Shown here: positions 36,582 to 44,389 of the stretch, in pieces
Layout of the letters: each line of letters starts with the position of its first letter
How positions within the stretch are numbered: position 1 is the stretch's first letter
NCBI GenBank assembly: GCA_964384025.1
Contig: CAYLJJ010000024.1
Coordinates: forward strand, 1 to 64,000
DNA length: 64,000 nucleotides
Reading direction: 5' to 3'
Source: CAYLJJ01 sp964384025
GTDB taxonomy: Bacteria; Myxococcota_A; Bradymonadia; UBA7976; UBA1532
The notes under the pieces: generated by a model
Seen by the model: the letters and a program-made list of their open reading frames with translations, nothing else
Databases searched by the model: none
Told to the model about the DNA's origin: nothing
Translations under genes and position numbers: made by a program

Positions 36582-37949
36582 TCAGTAAAAGAGAGCCTCG
36601 ATGAGGGCCTCGACGGTGGCGAGAGGGATCACCTGTATCCCCTCAAGCGGCTTGACCTGTTCTCGGTTGTTGGCAGGCATAAAGACGCGCTTAAAACCCA
36701 GCTGCCGAGCCCCAGCGACGCGGGCGCCTGCGGCCACCACCGCGCGCACCTCACCTCCCAACCCCACCTCTCCAAAGATCACGGTCTCAGGATCGATGGG
36801 GCGCTCTAGATGACTGGAGGCTAAGGCGGCGATGACAGCTAGATCTGCAGCGGGTTCATCCAGGCGCAGCCCCCCCGCGACATTGACGAAGACATCACCC
36901 CCGCCGATATCCTGCCCTGCTTTCTTCTCCAGGACTGCCAAAAGCAGCGCGACCCGATTGCCATCTACTCCCATGGCGGTGCGTCGGGGAGTACCATAGA
37001 TGCTGGGGCTCACCAGCGCCTGCACCTCCACCAGGAGCGGGCGGGTCCCCTCAAAGCTGGTGGAGACGACAGAGCCTGAGGCCCCCAAGGCGCGCTCCGC
37101 TAAGAAGAGGGCGCTGGGGTTCTTCACCTCCTTAAGGCCCTCCGCTCCCATCTCAAAGGCACCTATCTCATCCGTAGAACCAAAGCGGTTCTTCACCGCC
37201 CTGAGGATGCGAAAGGCGTGGCCTCGCTGCCCTTGAAAATAGAGCACCGTATCTACCATATGCTCTAAGACCCTAGGGCCTGCGATGGCACCATCTTTGG
37301 TCACATGGCCCACCAGGAAAGTGGCGATCCCGCGCCCCTTAGCGACCGCCATAAGGCGAGCGGTCACTGTCCGGAGCTGGCTGACGCTGCCCGGCGCGGA
37401 GGTCACCGTCTCGGTGTAGAGGGTCTGCACCGAGTCGATAACCATCACCTGAGGCTGAAGCTTACCCAGGTGCCCCTCGATACGCTCCAGCGAGGTTTCA
37501 GCCACCAACCAAAGCTCATCAGCTTGAGACCCCAAGCGCTCAGAACGCATACGGGTTTGAGCCGGGGACTCCTCTCCAGTGACATAGAGCACTCGTCCCT
37601 GATGGGCGAGTCGATCAGCGGCTTGCAGCATCAGGGTGGATTTGCCAATGCCTGGATCTCCTCCCACCAAGACCAGGGAGCCTGGCACCAGACCACCCCC
37701 CAGGACACGATCAAGCTCCCCGATGCCTGTACCCTGCCGCATCACTTGCCCCCCCTGCACCTCCTTAAGGCGTTGAGGCTTGCTGGCCAGGATGGCGCCA
37801 AAGGCGGCTCCGGTTTTGGGAGCAGGGGCTGCCGCGGGCAGCTCCTCTTGCAGAGTCCCCCATTCTCCACAGGCGGTGCAGCGCCCCAGCCACTTATGAG
37901 CGGTAAGGCCACACTTCTGACAAACAAAGATACTCTTCTGGCGCGCCAT
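36582..37949 (-). CDS. radA: DNA repair protein RadA
   Basis: A 455-residue RadA (Sms). An N-terminal C4 zinc finger (CQKCG ... CTACGEW), a RecA-like ATPase with Walker A GGDPGIGKST, the RadA signature KNRFGSTDE and a C-terminal Lon-like domain (GGDVFVNVAGGL, EVGLGGEVR) are all present. It promotes branch migration in recombinational repair. The ATG at 37,949 (MARQKSIF) is chosen because GGAGGGAGAA lies about nine bases upstream and the family starts here; the frame is open 12 codons further. Length is typical. Confidence 0.96.
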   Translation of the reverse strand: MARQKSIFVCQKCGLTAHKWLGRCTACGEWGTLQEELPAAAPAPKTGAAFGAILASKPQRLKEVQGGQVMRQGTGIGELDRVLGGGLVPGSLVLVGGDPGIGKSTLMLQAADRLAHQGRVLYVTGEESPAQTRMRSERLGSQADELWLVAETSLERIEGHLGKLQPQVMVIDSVQTLYTETVTSAPGSVSQLRTVTARLMAVAKGRGIATFLVGHVTKDGAIAGPRVLEHMVDTVLYFQGQRGHAFRILRAVKNRFGSTDEIGAFEMGAEGLKEVKNPSALFLAERALGASGSVVSTSFEGTRPLLVEVQALVSPSIYGTPRRTAMGVDGNRVALLLAVLEKKAGQDIGGGDVFVNVAGGLRLDEPAADLAVIAALASSHLERPIDPETVIFGEVGLGGEVRAVVAAGARVAGARQLGFKRVFMPANNREQVKPLEGIQVIPLATVEALIEALFY

Positions 37950-38536
37950 CAGACTTCTCCCTCCACGGAGATAAGTTTCTCTCAATTGATTATCTGCTTT
38001 TCAATGAAAAATCAACAGCTTCAGTAGAAAAAATTGAGCTTTTTAAAAGCAACCCTGTCAAACCGGATGGAATCTTGACACTGCCACGCATGCTTATCTC
38101 AATCAGGACTAAAATGGGGAATTTCCAATGAAAACCCATGTATATTCTGAGCCTTCCCCATTAAATTAGCCTGAATGTCTATTTTCTATCGTAGAACATG
38201 CGGTTCTGTTCTTTTTCGGGATAATTCAAGCTTATTTAGCGGTAGAAATGGTTCTATAACCGTTATTCCTAGAGGGTTGCTTGATCCTAGATCTAAATGA
38301 CGGGTAAAAATGGCCTATTTGGATAGTATACCAGCTGTTTCTATTGCTCCCTGCTGTCAGCACCCAAAAATAGACTTCTCCCCTCCCCGCCTTGAGCAAA
38401 ATTTCTCGTCGCTCTGGCTACTGCTCAAAATGCTCAGGTGTTAGGCAACCCAATCGAGTTAGGATGGAGCCGGGCGGTGGCTTGCTCCAAGTTCGGGCAG
38501 GGATGATTCAACTCTCCTCACATCAAGGATGCGTCC
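37950..38536. other. AT-rich intergenic, 587 bp
   Basis: This is a long gap between the divergent radA and phosphatase genes, clearly AT-rich (runs such as gaaaaaattgagctttttaaaa near 38,025-38,046). I see no open frame with support and no rRNA or tRNA fold. It must hold promoters for radA (left) and the phosphatase (right). The composition suggests a former insertion or a decayed gene. Confidence 0.5.
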
Positions 38537-39061
38537 ATGCCTCAACGTCTGCGACTCTATCGCCTCCAGCAGAGCCCTTCGCTCTGGATCATGCCTCGAC
38601 CGCGAGGAGGAGATTGGCTGGAGGATGAGCTGTGTGAGCTTCTTGAGCTTGGAGCAGATGGAGTTCTCTCGCTCCTCAAGCTCCACGAGGAGCGTGAGTT
38701 GGGCTTGGAGCGGGAGGCTGAGATCTGTCGTTCTCTGGGTTTGATGTTCAGCCGCTTCTCCATCCCGGATCGTGACCTTCCTGAGTCGATGCTCGCCTTT
38801 GATGTGCTTATCCAGGGGCTCAGAGCGGAGAGAGCGGAGGGGCTGAGCCTCGCGATCCATTGTCGACAGGGGATCGGGCGCTCCTCAATGGCCGCCGTCG
38901 CTTTCTTGGCTGAGCCTGGGGTCTCCCTTGATGATCTTTGGGCTCAAATCGCTGCAGCCCGAGGCCGCGCGGTGCCTGACACCGAGGCCCAGCGCCTCTG
39001 GATTCAGGGCTACCTCGATTGGCGTGCTCACGCTCTGGTGAGGGGCAATAAAAAGGGATAG
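38537..39061 (+). CDS. dual-specificity / tyrosine phosphatase-like protein
   Basis: A 174-residue protein with the Cys-phosphatase signature HCRQGIGRSS (HCxxGxxRS) at about 113-122 and a candidate general-acid Asp in IPDRDLPE about 35 residues upstream. It should hydrolyse phospho-Tyr or phospho-Ser/Thr (or a phosphorylated small molecule) in the cytoplasm; no signal or membrane segment is present. An AAGGA ribosome site lies seven bases before the ATG. It lies 36 bp upstream of the acyl-CoA synthetase gene, so the two may be co-transcribed. The window holds two Hanks-type kinases, but a direct link is speculation. Confidence 0.85.
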   Translation: MPQRLRLYRLQQSPSLWIMPRPRGGDWLEDELCELLELGADGVLSLLKLHEERELGLEREAEICRSLGLMFSRFSIPDRDLPESMLAFDVLIQGLRAERAEGLSLAIHCRQGIGRSSMAAVAFLAEPGVSLDDLWAQIAAARGRAVPDTEAQRLWIQGYLDWRAHALVRGNKKG

Positions 39062-39097
39062 TCTCCCAGCCCCTCATAAAGCCTTTAGGGAGCCCAG

Positions 39098-41305
39098 ATG
39101 AAGACCCTCCTCCAAGCCGCCCACGCTGAGGGGCGTAGCCTCCTTTTAGAGCATGAGCTGCTGCCCATCTTGGAAGCTCGGGGCTTGCCGGTTCCTGCGT
39201 GGCGCTTCCTCCCCTTGGCGGAGTTGAGTGAGGCGAAGATCCCCTTCCCCCGTGCGGTGATGAAGCTGGCCTCTCCTGAAGTCCTGCATAAGTCCGATAT
39301 GGGGGGGCTGTGCTTCTTGGAGGTTGGGGATGATCTCCAGGCTGCTGCCGCCGAGATGCTGGCGGGGCTCCCTGAGATGCTGAGGCCCAGTGTCCTGGGC
39401 TTTCTGCTGGAGGAGCGACTGGAGTTTCAACCCGGTCTGGGGCGTGAGCTGCTCTTGGGGATGCGCCACAGCTCCGCCTTTGGCTCAGTGTTCACCCTGG
39501 GCTTCGGTGGCACCTATGTCGAGGCGTTGGCGGAAGCCAGCCGCCGCGATCAAAGCACCCTCCTCTTTCACCCAGAGATCAACACCCCCTCGCAGATCCG
39601 CGCACGGCTCTCCAAGAGCCTCTTCTTCCGCTGGATGAGCGGGGGAGTTCGTGGGGTCAAGGGCTTGACCTCTCCAGAGGAGATGGAGATGCGGCTCCTC
39701 AAGCTTTTGATGCTGCTCACAGATCTGGAGCGAGAGGCGCGAGAAGCAGGTTTTCAGATCGATGAGCTGGAGCTGAACCCCCTGGTGTGGGCTGAGGGCT
39801 GGCGACCCGTAGATGCCCTGCTGCGCTTCTCCAAGGCTCCCAAGGCGCCCCCTGAGATCAACCTCTCCAAGCTTAAACGTGCCCTCAGTCCCCGAGCAGT
39901 GGCTCTCGTGGGGGTCTCCAGGCGTATGAATATGGGGCGCATCATCCTGCAAACAGCGTTGAAGGCAGGCTTCCCCCCTGATCGCCTCTATCCCATTAAG
40001 GGGGATCTCAACTCCCTCGATGGGGTCACCTGCATCCCCAGCTTGGCGGCGCTGCCTGAGCCAGTAGACCTACTGGTGGTCGCCATCGGCGCGCGGGCGG
40101 TGCCTGAGCTGCTGAGCGAGGGATTGCAGAGCGGCAAGCTGGCTGGAGGAGTCCTACTGATCCCCGGCGGCATGGGAGAGACTGAGGGGGGCAAGGTGAT
40201 CGCCGCCGAGATCGAGGCTTTGATGGCGGCGGAGCCGGAGCCGCCAGTGCTCCTGGGAAACAACAGCCTGGGTCTGGTCTCCAAGGCGGCTCGGTTTGAC
40301 AGCCTCTTTATCCCTGAGATTAAGCTGCCCCGCGTCCGTGATGGCCGCGATGGCTTGGCGATCATCAGCCAGAGCGGCGCCTTTATGATCACCCAGCTCA
40401 GCAAACTGGATGATCTCAGCCCAGAGTATCAGATCTCCTTGGGCAACCAGATGGATGTGCGGATCTCGCATGTGCTGGAGGCTCTGGCCGACGATCCCAA
40501 GGTGCGCACCTTTGGCCTCTATGTGGAGGGCCTCAAGCCTGGAGACGGCGCGCGGCTGCTGCCCATCATCCGCCGCCTCCGCGCTGAGGGCCGCGACGTG
40601 ATCGCCTATAAGGGGGGGCGCAGTCGCCTGGGTAAGGCGGCGACCGAGGGGCACACCGCCTCGGTGGCTGGAGACTATCGTGTCTTCCAGGACCTCTTAG
40701 AACAGTCAGGGGCCTTGGTTGCAGAGACCTTCACCACCTTCCGCGATCTGATCAGCCTCTCGCTGAGCCTCTCTGAGCGGCCCAAGGGGCGGCGGGTGGC
40801 GTTGATGAGCAACGCGGGCTATGAGAGTGTGGGGATGGCGGACGCCACCGCCGGCTTAGAGCCCGCGACCTTCAGCGCGGAGACCCACGCGCGTATCGAG
40901 GAGCTGCTGAGAGCCCAACGCATCGACTCCCTGGTGAGCGTCCACAACCCCCTCGACCTGACCCCGATGGCCAACGACGAGGTCCACATTGAGACAATGC
41001 GCGCCATCTTAGAAGATCCCGGTGTAGACTGTGCGATCTTCGGCAACGTCCCCATGACCCCCCAAGTGCAGACCCTGCCGCGAGGCCGCTCGGAGCACGA
41101 CATCTTTGACGCCCCCCAGGGCTACCTCAAGCGCTTGATCCAGCTCTCTAAGGAGATCAGCAAGCCCTCTCTGATCATTCTGGACGCCGGCCCCTACTAC
41201 GACCCGATGTTCCAGGCCTTGCGCGCCGCAGGCTTCCCTGTCTTCCGAGATGCGGACCGCGCCACCCGCCTGCTCTCCCTCTATCTCTCGCGGACCCTCC
41301 CTTGA
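39098..41305 (+). CDS. ADP-forming acyl-CoA synthetase, fused subunits
   Basis: A 735-residue fusion in the order ATP-grasp (beta) then CoA-binding and ligase (alpha). The ATP-grasp part (about 1-245) has MKLASPEVLHKSDMGG and ELNPLVW. The CoA-binding Rossmann part (about 255-385) has VALVGVSRRMNMGR and LLIPGGMGE. The succinyl-CoA-ligase-like parts carry SQSGAFM and GNQMDV. It interconverts acetyl- or another acyl-CoA plus ADP and Pi with acid plus ATP. Such enzymes are frequent in anaerobes and in lysine-acyl-transferase families; no GNAT domain is attached here. AGGGAG precedes the ATG. The last third uses GCG, CCC and GAC more often than its surroundings. Confidence 0.92.
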   Translation: MKTLLQAAHAEGRSLLLEHELLPILEARGLPVPAWRFLPLAELSEAKIPFPRAVMKLASPEVLHKSDMGGLCFLEVGDDLQAAAAEMLAGLPEMLRPSVLGFLLEERLEFQPGLGRELLLGMRHSSAFGSVFTLGFGGTYVEALAEASRRDQSTLLFHPEINTPSQIRARLSKSLFFRWMSGGVRGVKGLTSPEEMEMRLLKLLMLLTDLEREAREAGFQIDELELNPLVWAEGWRPVDALLRFSKAPKAPPEINLSKLKRALSPRAVALVGVSRRMNMGRIILQTALKAGFPPDRLYPIKGDLNSLDGVTCIPSLAALPEPVDLLVVAIGARAVPELLSEGLQSGKLAGGVLLIPGGMGETEGGKVIAAEIEALMAAEPEPPVLLGNNSLGLVSKAARFDSLFIPEIKLPRVRDGRDGLAIISQSGAFMITQLSKLDDLSPEYQISLGNQMDVRISHVLEALADDPKVRTFGLYVEGLKPGDGARLLPIIRRLRAEGRDVIAYKGGRSRLGKAATEGHTASVAGDYRVFQDLLEQSGALVAETFTTFRDLISLSLSLSERPKGRRVALMSNAGYESVGMADATAGLEPATFSAETHARIEELLRAQRIDSLVSVHNPLDLTPMANDEVHIETMRAILEDPGVDCAIFGNVPMTPQVQTLPRGRSEHDIFDAPQGYLKRLIQLSKEISKPSLIILDAGPYYDPMFQALRAAGFPVFRDADRATRLLSLYLSRTLP

Positions 41306-41389
41306 GCTTGCTCCTTGGCCTGCTGCTCTTGGCGGCTCGACATCCCCTGGAGATCCTGGGCTGCAGCCGAGCCTGGATCGTCACTTCGC

Positions 41390-41825
41390 CCAAGAGGACA
41401 CCACATGAGGTTGGCGTGCGGATCTCTCCGTGGGGCTCGCCTTGAGCTGTGGCTTGGTGGATCGAATCCTCTTAATCGCTCAGAACATCAGGATCCTACA
41501 CCTCTTGTTGAGGATCTGCGTTGAGCCTGGCCCCCAGCCTCACTGGCAACGCTCTGCCGTAGACTTCAGCTTTCGCTCTGCGGCGAAGGCGGTGGGGAGG
41601 GGCGCGATTGGGGTGTTCCTGACCGGGATGGGAGGCGATGGAACTCAGGGGCTCTTGGCGGTGAAGGAGGCGGACGCGCTCACCTTTGCCCAAGATGAGG
41701 CCAGCTGTGTGGCCTTTGGAATACCCCGCGTCGCCATCGAGATGGGCGCGGTCGATCTGCTCTTTGAGCGAACTCCCTGCTCAGATCCTGCGGAGCGCTC
41801 CTCTGAGCAGAGAATGACTTTCTAA
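41390..41825 (+). pseudogene. cheB: cheB methylesterase remnant, frameshifted
   Basis: Pieces of a CheB methylesterase C-terminal domain are recognisable in two frames. The first encodes GHHMRLACGSLRG, matching the catalytic-His loop. After a frame change the second encodes SAVDFSFRSAAKAVG, GVFLTGMGGDGTQGLLAVKEAD and FAQDEASCVAFGIPRVAIEMGAVD, the usual end of CheB including the TGMGxDG aspartate. The response-regulator part and the Ser nucleophile region are absent. The remnant follows the acyl-CoA synthetase gene at once and precedes a chemoreceptor gene, so it looks like what is left of a chemotaxis operon that once continued to the left. Function is almost certainly lost. Confidence 0.75.
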
Positions 41826-41914
41826 TTCAAGAATAAATATCTTTGACCGAATAACCCTCTTTACCAAACTTGAAGAGACCGACATCGGATCAAAGAATTG
41901 GGAGGTGCGGTGTG

Positions 41915-43543
41915 ATGGCTTTTAAAGATCTCAGGATCGGGAAGAAACTCTTATTTGGCTTTTTGAGCGTCACTGCTGTGTTGCTGTTTTTGGGGATAGT
42001 GGCATACATGAGTGTATCGAGGCTCTCAAGAGCAGCCCATCAACTGGAAGAGACGACGCCCCTGATCTCCGCCTCCTTGGAGATGAAGCTCGCCATCGCG
42101 CGGGATATGCAGATGATCATGGAGATTCGAGCGGCAAACTCCAAGGCTGAGATTGATGAGTTTTTGGGGGTCATCAAAGAGAACAGGCGCTTCTTTAACG
42201 CCTTTGTTGAAGGGATTCTCGAAGGGATAGAGTTTGATGGGCAGACCATCTTCAGGTCAGATAATCCAAAGATTCGCGAGCTGGTTAAGGTCGCGAAGAA
42301 AAAGCGTAGCAAACAGTTCCAACCAGCCATTCTGGCCATCGCCGAGGAGAAGCAGGCTCAACTTGAAAAAGCTGAGAGAGATGAACAGCTTCTTGAGCGC
42401 TTAGATAAGGCCGCCGACGTCATCGGCGTTGAGATCTTTGGGAGCCTCAGCATCCTGGAGGAGATAGCAAAGGACTCCAACACAGCGATGATCAAAGTCA
42501 CTGACGAGATCTCAGCTTCAGCGAAGATGCAGATCATCGCAGCCATACTGTTGGGGTTGATGCTCTCCTTCCTGGCAGGGCGCAAGATCACACATGTGGT
42601 CGCAAATCCGCTCGGGGAGGTGCTTGGAGTGCTTGAGGATCTGGCGGCACGAAATCTCAACGCGCGCAGTAACTTTGAGAGCGAAGATGAGGTGGGCTCT
42701 ATCGCCAAAGCCCTCAATCAGGTAGGGCTCCATCTCGGGAAGACGATGGAGCAGATCTCTGGCTGCTCTCAGACCTTGGCGGGAGCCTCAGAGGAGCTCT
42801 CAGCGACGAGCATACAGATGGGTGACAGCGCTGAAGAGACCTCGACCCAAGCGCAAGCGGTCTCAGGGGTCATCACCGAGGTGAGCAATAACATCGGGAC
42901 GGTCTCCAGCGCCGTTGAGGAGTTTAACGCCAGCATCAAAGAGATCGCGGATCACTCCAACAAGGCCGCCGAGGTCGCCTCTGGGGCGGTGGGCGTGGCG
43001 GGCTCTGCCAAACAGACCATCGCTCAGTTGGGGGTGAGCAGTCAGGAGATCGGCGAGGTGATTCAGGTGATCACCACCATCGCGGAGCAGACCAACCTGT
43101 TGGCGCTCAACGCGACGATCGAGGCGGCGCGCGCCGGAGACGCGGGCAGAGGCTTCGCCGTCGTCGCCAACGAGGTCAAAGATCTCGCCAAAGGGACCAG
43201 TGAGGCCACTCAAAAGATCATCGAGAAGATCGAGGCGATTCAGCGCGACAGCGGGCAGGCGGTGAAGACCATCGAGCAGATCGGTCACATCATCAGAGAG
43301 ATCAATGACTCCCAATCCACCATCGCGGTCACCGTAGAGGAGCAGAGCGCCACCGCCACTGAGATCGCTCGCAGCCTCACAGAGGCCTCACACAGCACCG
43401 CTGAGATCTCAACGGCGACGCTCGCGATGACTCAGGTGGCCGAGATCACCGTCATGGGGGCCAATGACACTCAGATCGCCGCCAACAACTTGGCTGAGAT
43501 GGCGAGCACGCTGCAGCAGCTCATCAACCAGTTTAAGCTCTGA
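41915..43543 (+). CDS. methyl-accepting chemotaxis protein
   Basis: A 542-residue chemoreceptor. TM1 is at about 10-33, followed by a four-helix-bundle type periplasmic sensor (about 34-205), TM2 at about 207-228, a HAMP domain, and a cytoplasmic signalling helix pair with the conserved hairpin tip EQTNLLALNATIEAARAGDAGRGFAVVANEV. The tip should bind CheW and CheA. The ATG at 41,915 has GGAGGT eight bases upstream. Apart from the cheB remnant, no cheA, cheW, cheR or cheY is nearby, so it is an orphan receptor or serves a cluster elsewhere. Confidence 0.93.
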   Translation: MAFKDLRIGKKLLFGFLSVTAVLLFLGIVAYMSVSRLSRAAHQLEETTPLISASLEMKLAIARDMQMIMEIRAANSKAEIDEFLGVIKENRRFFNAFVEGILEGIEFDGQTIFRSDNPKIRELVKVAKKKRSKQFQPAILAIAEEKQAQLEKAERDEQLLERLDKAADVIGVEIFGSLSILEEIAKDSNTAMIKVTDEISASAKMQIIAAILLGLMLSFLAGRKITHVVANPLGEVLGVLEDLAARNLNARSNFESEDEVGSIAKALNQVGLHLGKTMEQISGCSQTLAGASEELSATSIQMGDSAEETSTQAQAVSGVITEVSNNIGTVSSAVEEFNASIKEIADHSNKAAEVASGAVGVAGSAKQTIAQLGVSSQEIGEVIQVITTIAEQTNLLALNATIEAARAGDAGRGFAVVANEVKDLAKGTSEATQKIIEKIEAIQRDSGQAVKTIEQIGHIIREINDSQSTIAVTVEEQSATATEIARSLTEASHSTAEISTATLAMTQVAEITVMGANDTQIAANNLAEMASTLQQLINQFKL

Positions 43544-43822
43544 ATACCTTGGACCTCTGATAAGCGATAGCGACGATGTCATCTTTCGGTACGGACAGCC
43601 TTTAACTTCCCATCCAAGCCCCATACCCCAAGCGTTTGTAAAGTAATATCAAGAAATTTGGATGCTTTACCTATACTGATCAAACGATCCACTATTCACC
43701 CCTCCAACATCCCTTGAGATACTTGTGACCACTCACCATAAATCCGTTAAGAGAATATTCCTCCTCTAACTAGATGCAACTCAAATAACCAAATTTTTTC
43801 CCCTTTACCACCGATCTATACC
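43544..43822. other. AT-rich intergenic
   Basis: Short AT-rich gap between the chemoreceptor and the HRDC-type fragment. On the minus strand this is where the rest of a DGR (template repeat, reverse transcriptase) would be expected. I found no RT motif such as YxDD in any frame and no AAC-rich template copy of the variable repeat. Confidence 0.55.
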
Positions 43823-44104
43823 TCAGAAAAATCGACAAGAGATTTTTAAGTACTTGTTTTGTACGAGCGGCTTATCTGCGGCGGGGATCATCAGCCTCCC
43901 CCGCTGTCGCTTGGTGTTTAGGTTGTTCTGGTTGCGCTCTCGATAGCTCAGCATCACCGCCCAAGCGGGGTTGTCCCCGACGATGATCATCTCTTGGGCG
44001 ATCTCCAAGACCTCTCGTCCAACCTGAAACGCGAGGAGTTGTCCTTCATCGAACTGTCCTGTCTCTGGGTTGATGTGCAATATAAATGTTTTTGCTCTGA
44101 TCAC
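43823..44104 (-). pseudogene. truncated DGR-associated HRDC-type protein
   Basis: A 93-residue frame starting at a GTG. The first about 60 residues (IRAKTFILHINPETGQFDE, EVLEIAQEMIIVGDNPAWAV, MLSYRE) match the N-terminal half of the small HRDC-domain accessory proteins found beside DGR reverse transcriptases, which typically begin AKxFTLRFNPxxxGFDDxxL and continue EVLxxxxHFFVxxxxPxLxxxVxYR. This match is from memory of the family, not from a search. The following 30 residues do not continue into the HRDC domain, and a stop comes at once, so the gene is cut short. It lies downstream of the FGE target gene on the same strand, the usual place for such an accessory. It may be inactive. Confidence 0.6.
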
Positions 44105-44165
44105 CCTTCTAAGGCTCCAAGGAACTAAAAAAACGCCACCAACGGCCTTAAGCCTAAGTGCTTGT

Positions 44166-44220
44166 CTGAAGAGGGGCCGCTCACCCTCTTAATGCGAGGT
44201 CTCCTGCGGCCCCTCTTCAG
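44166..44220. terminator. perfect 15-bp inverted repeat, 25-base loop
   Basis: The arms 44,166-44,180 (ctgaagaggggccgc) and 44,206-44,220 are exact reverse complements and GC-rich, separated by 25 bases. It sits about 160 bp past the FGE stop on the minus strand and just before the HRDC-type fragment. It lacks a clear T-run, so it could be a terminator, a hairpin or cruciform as used downstream of DGR variable repeats, or an attenuator. Confidence 0.55.
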
Positions 44221-44355
44221 CCCAGCACGTCTCTTAACATCCGACAGATGGATTTTTCAAGCCTCGCCAACTATCAACCACAATCGAAGCTCAAGCTTGT
44301 CAAATGATCCCAATATCTTCTCTATAACCAGCCCTACGCTTGCCGGCAACTTTTG

Positions 44356-44389
44356 GTCAGGGGAGCAGTAGTTCAGGTGTCAGGGGAGC
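44356..44389. repeat. 11-bp direct repeat just past the variable repeat
   Basis: The sequence gtcaggggagc occurs at 44,356-44,366 and again at 44,379-44,389. The second copy covers the FGE stop codon, the first lies 23 bp further downstream on the minus strand. It may mark a small duplication next to the presumed DGR homing end. Confidence 0.6.

Noticed and set aside
37305..38027. 240-codon plus-strand frame
   Set aside because: Shadow opposite radA, which has all family motifs.
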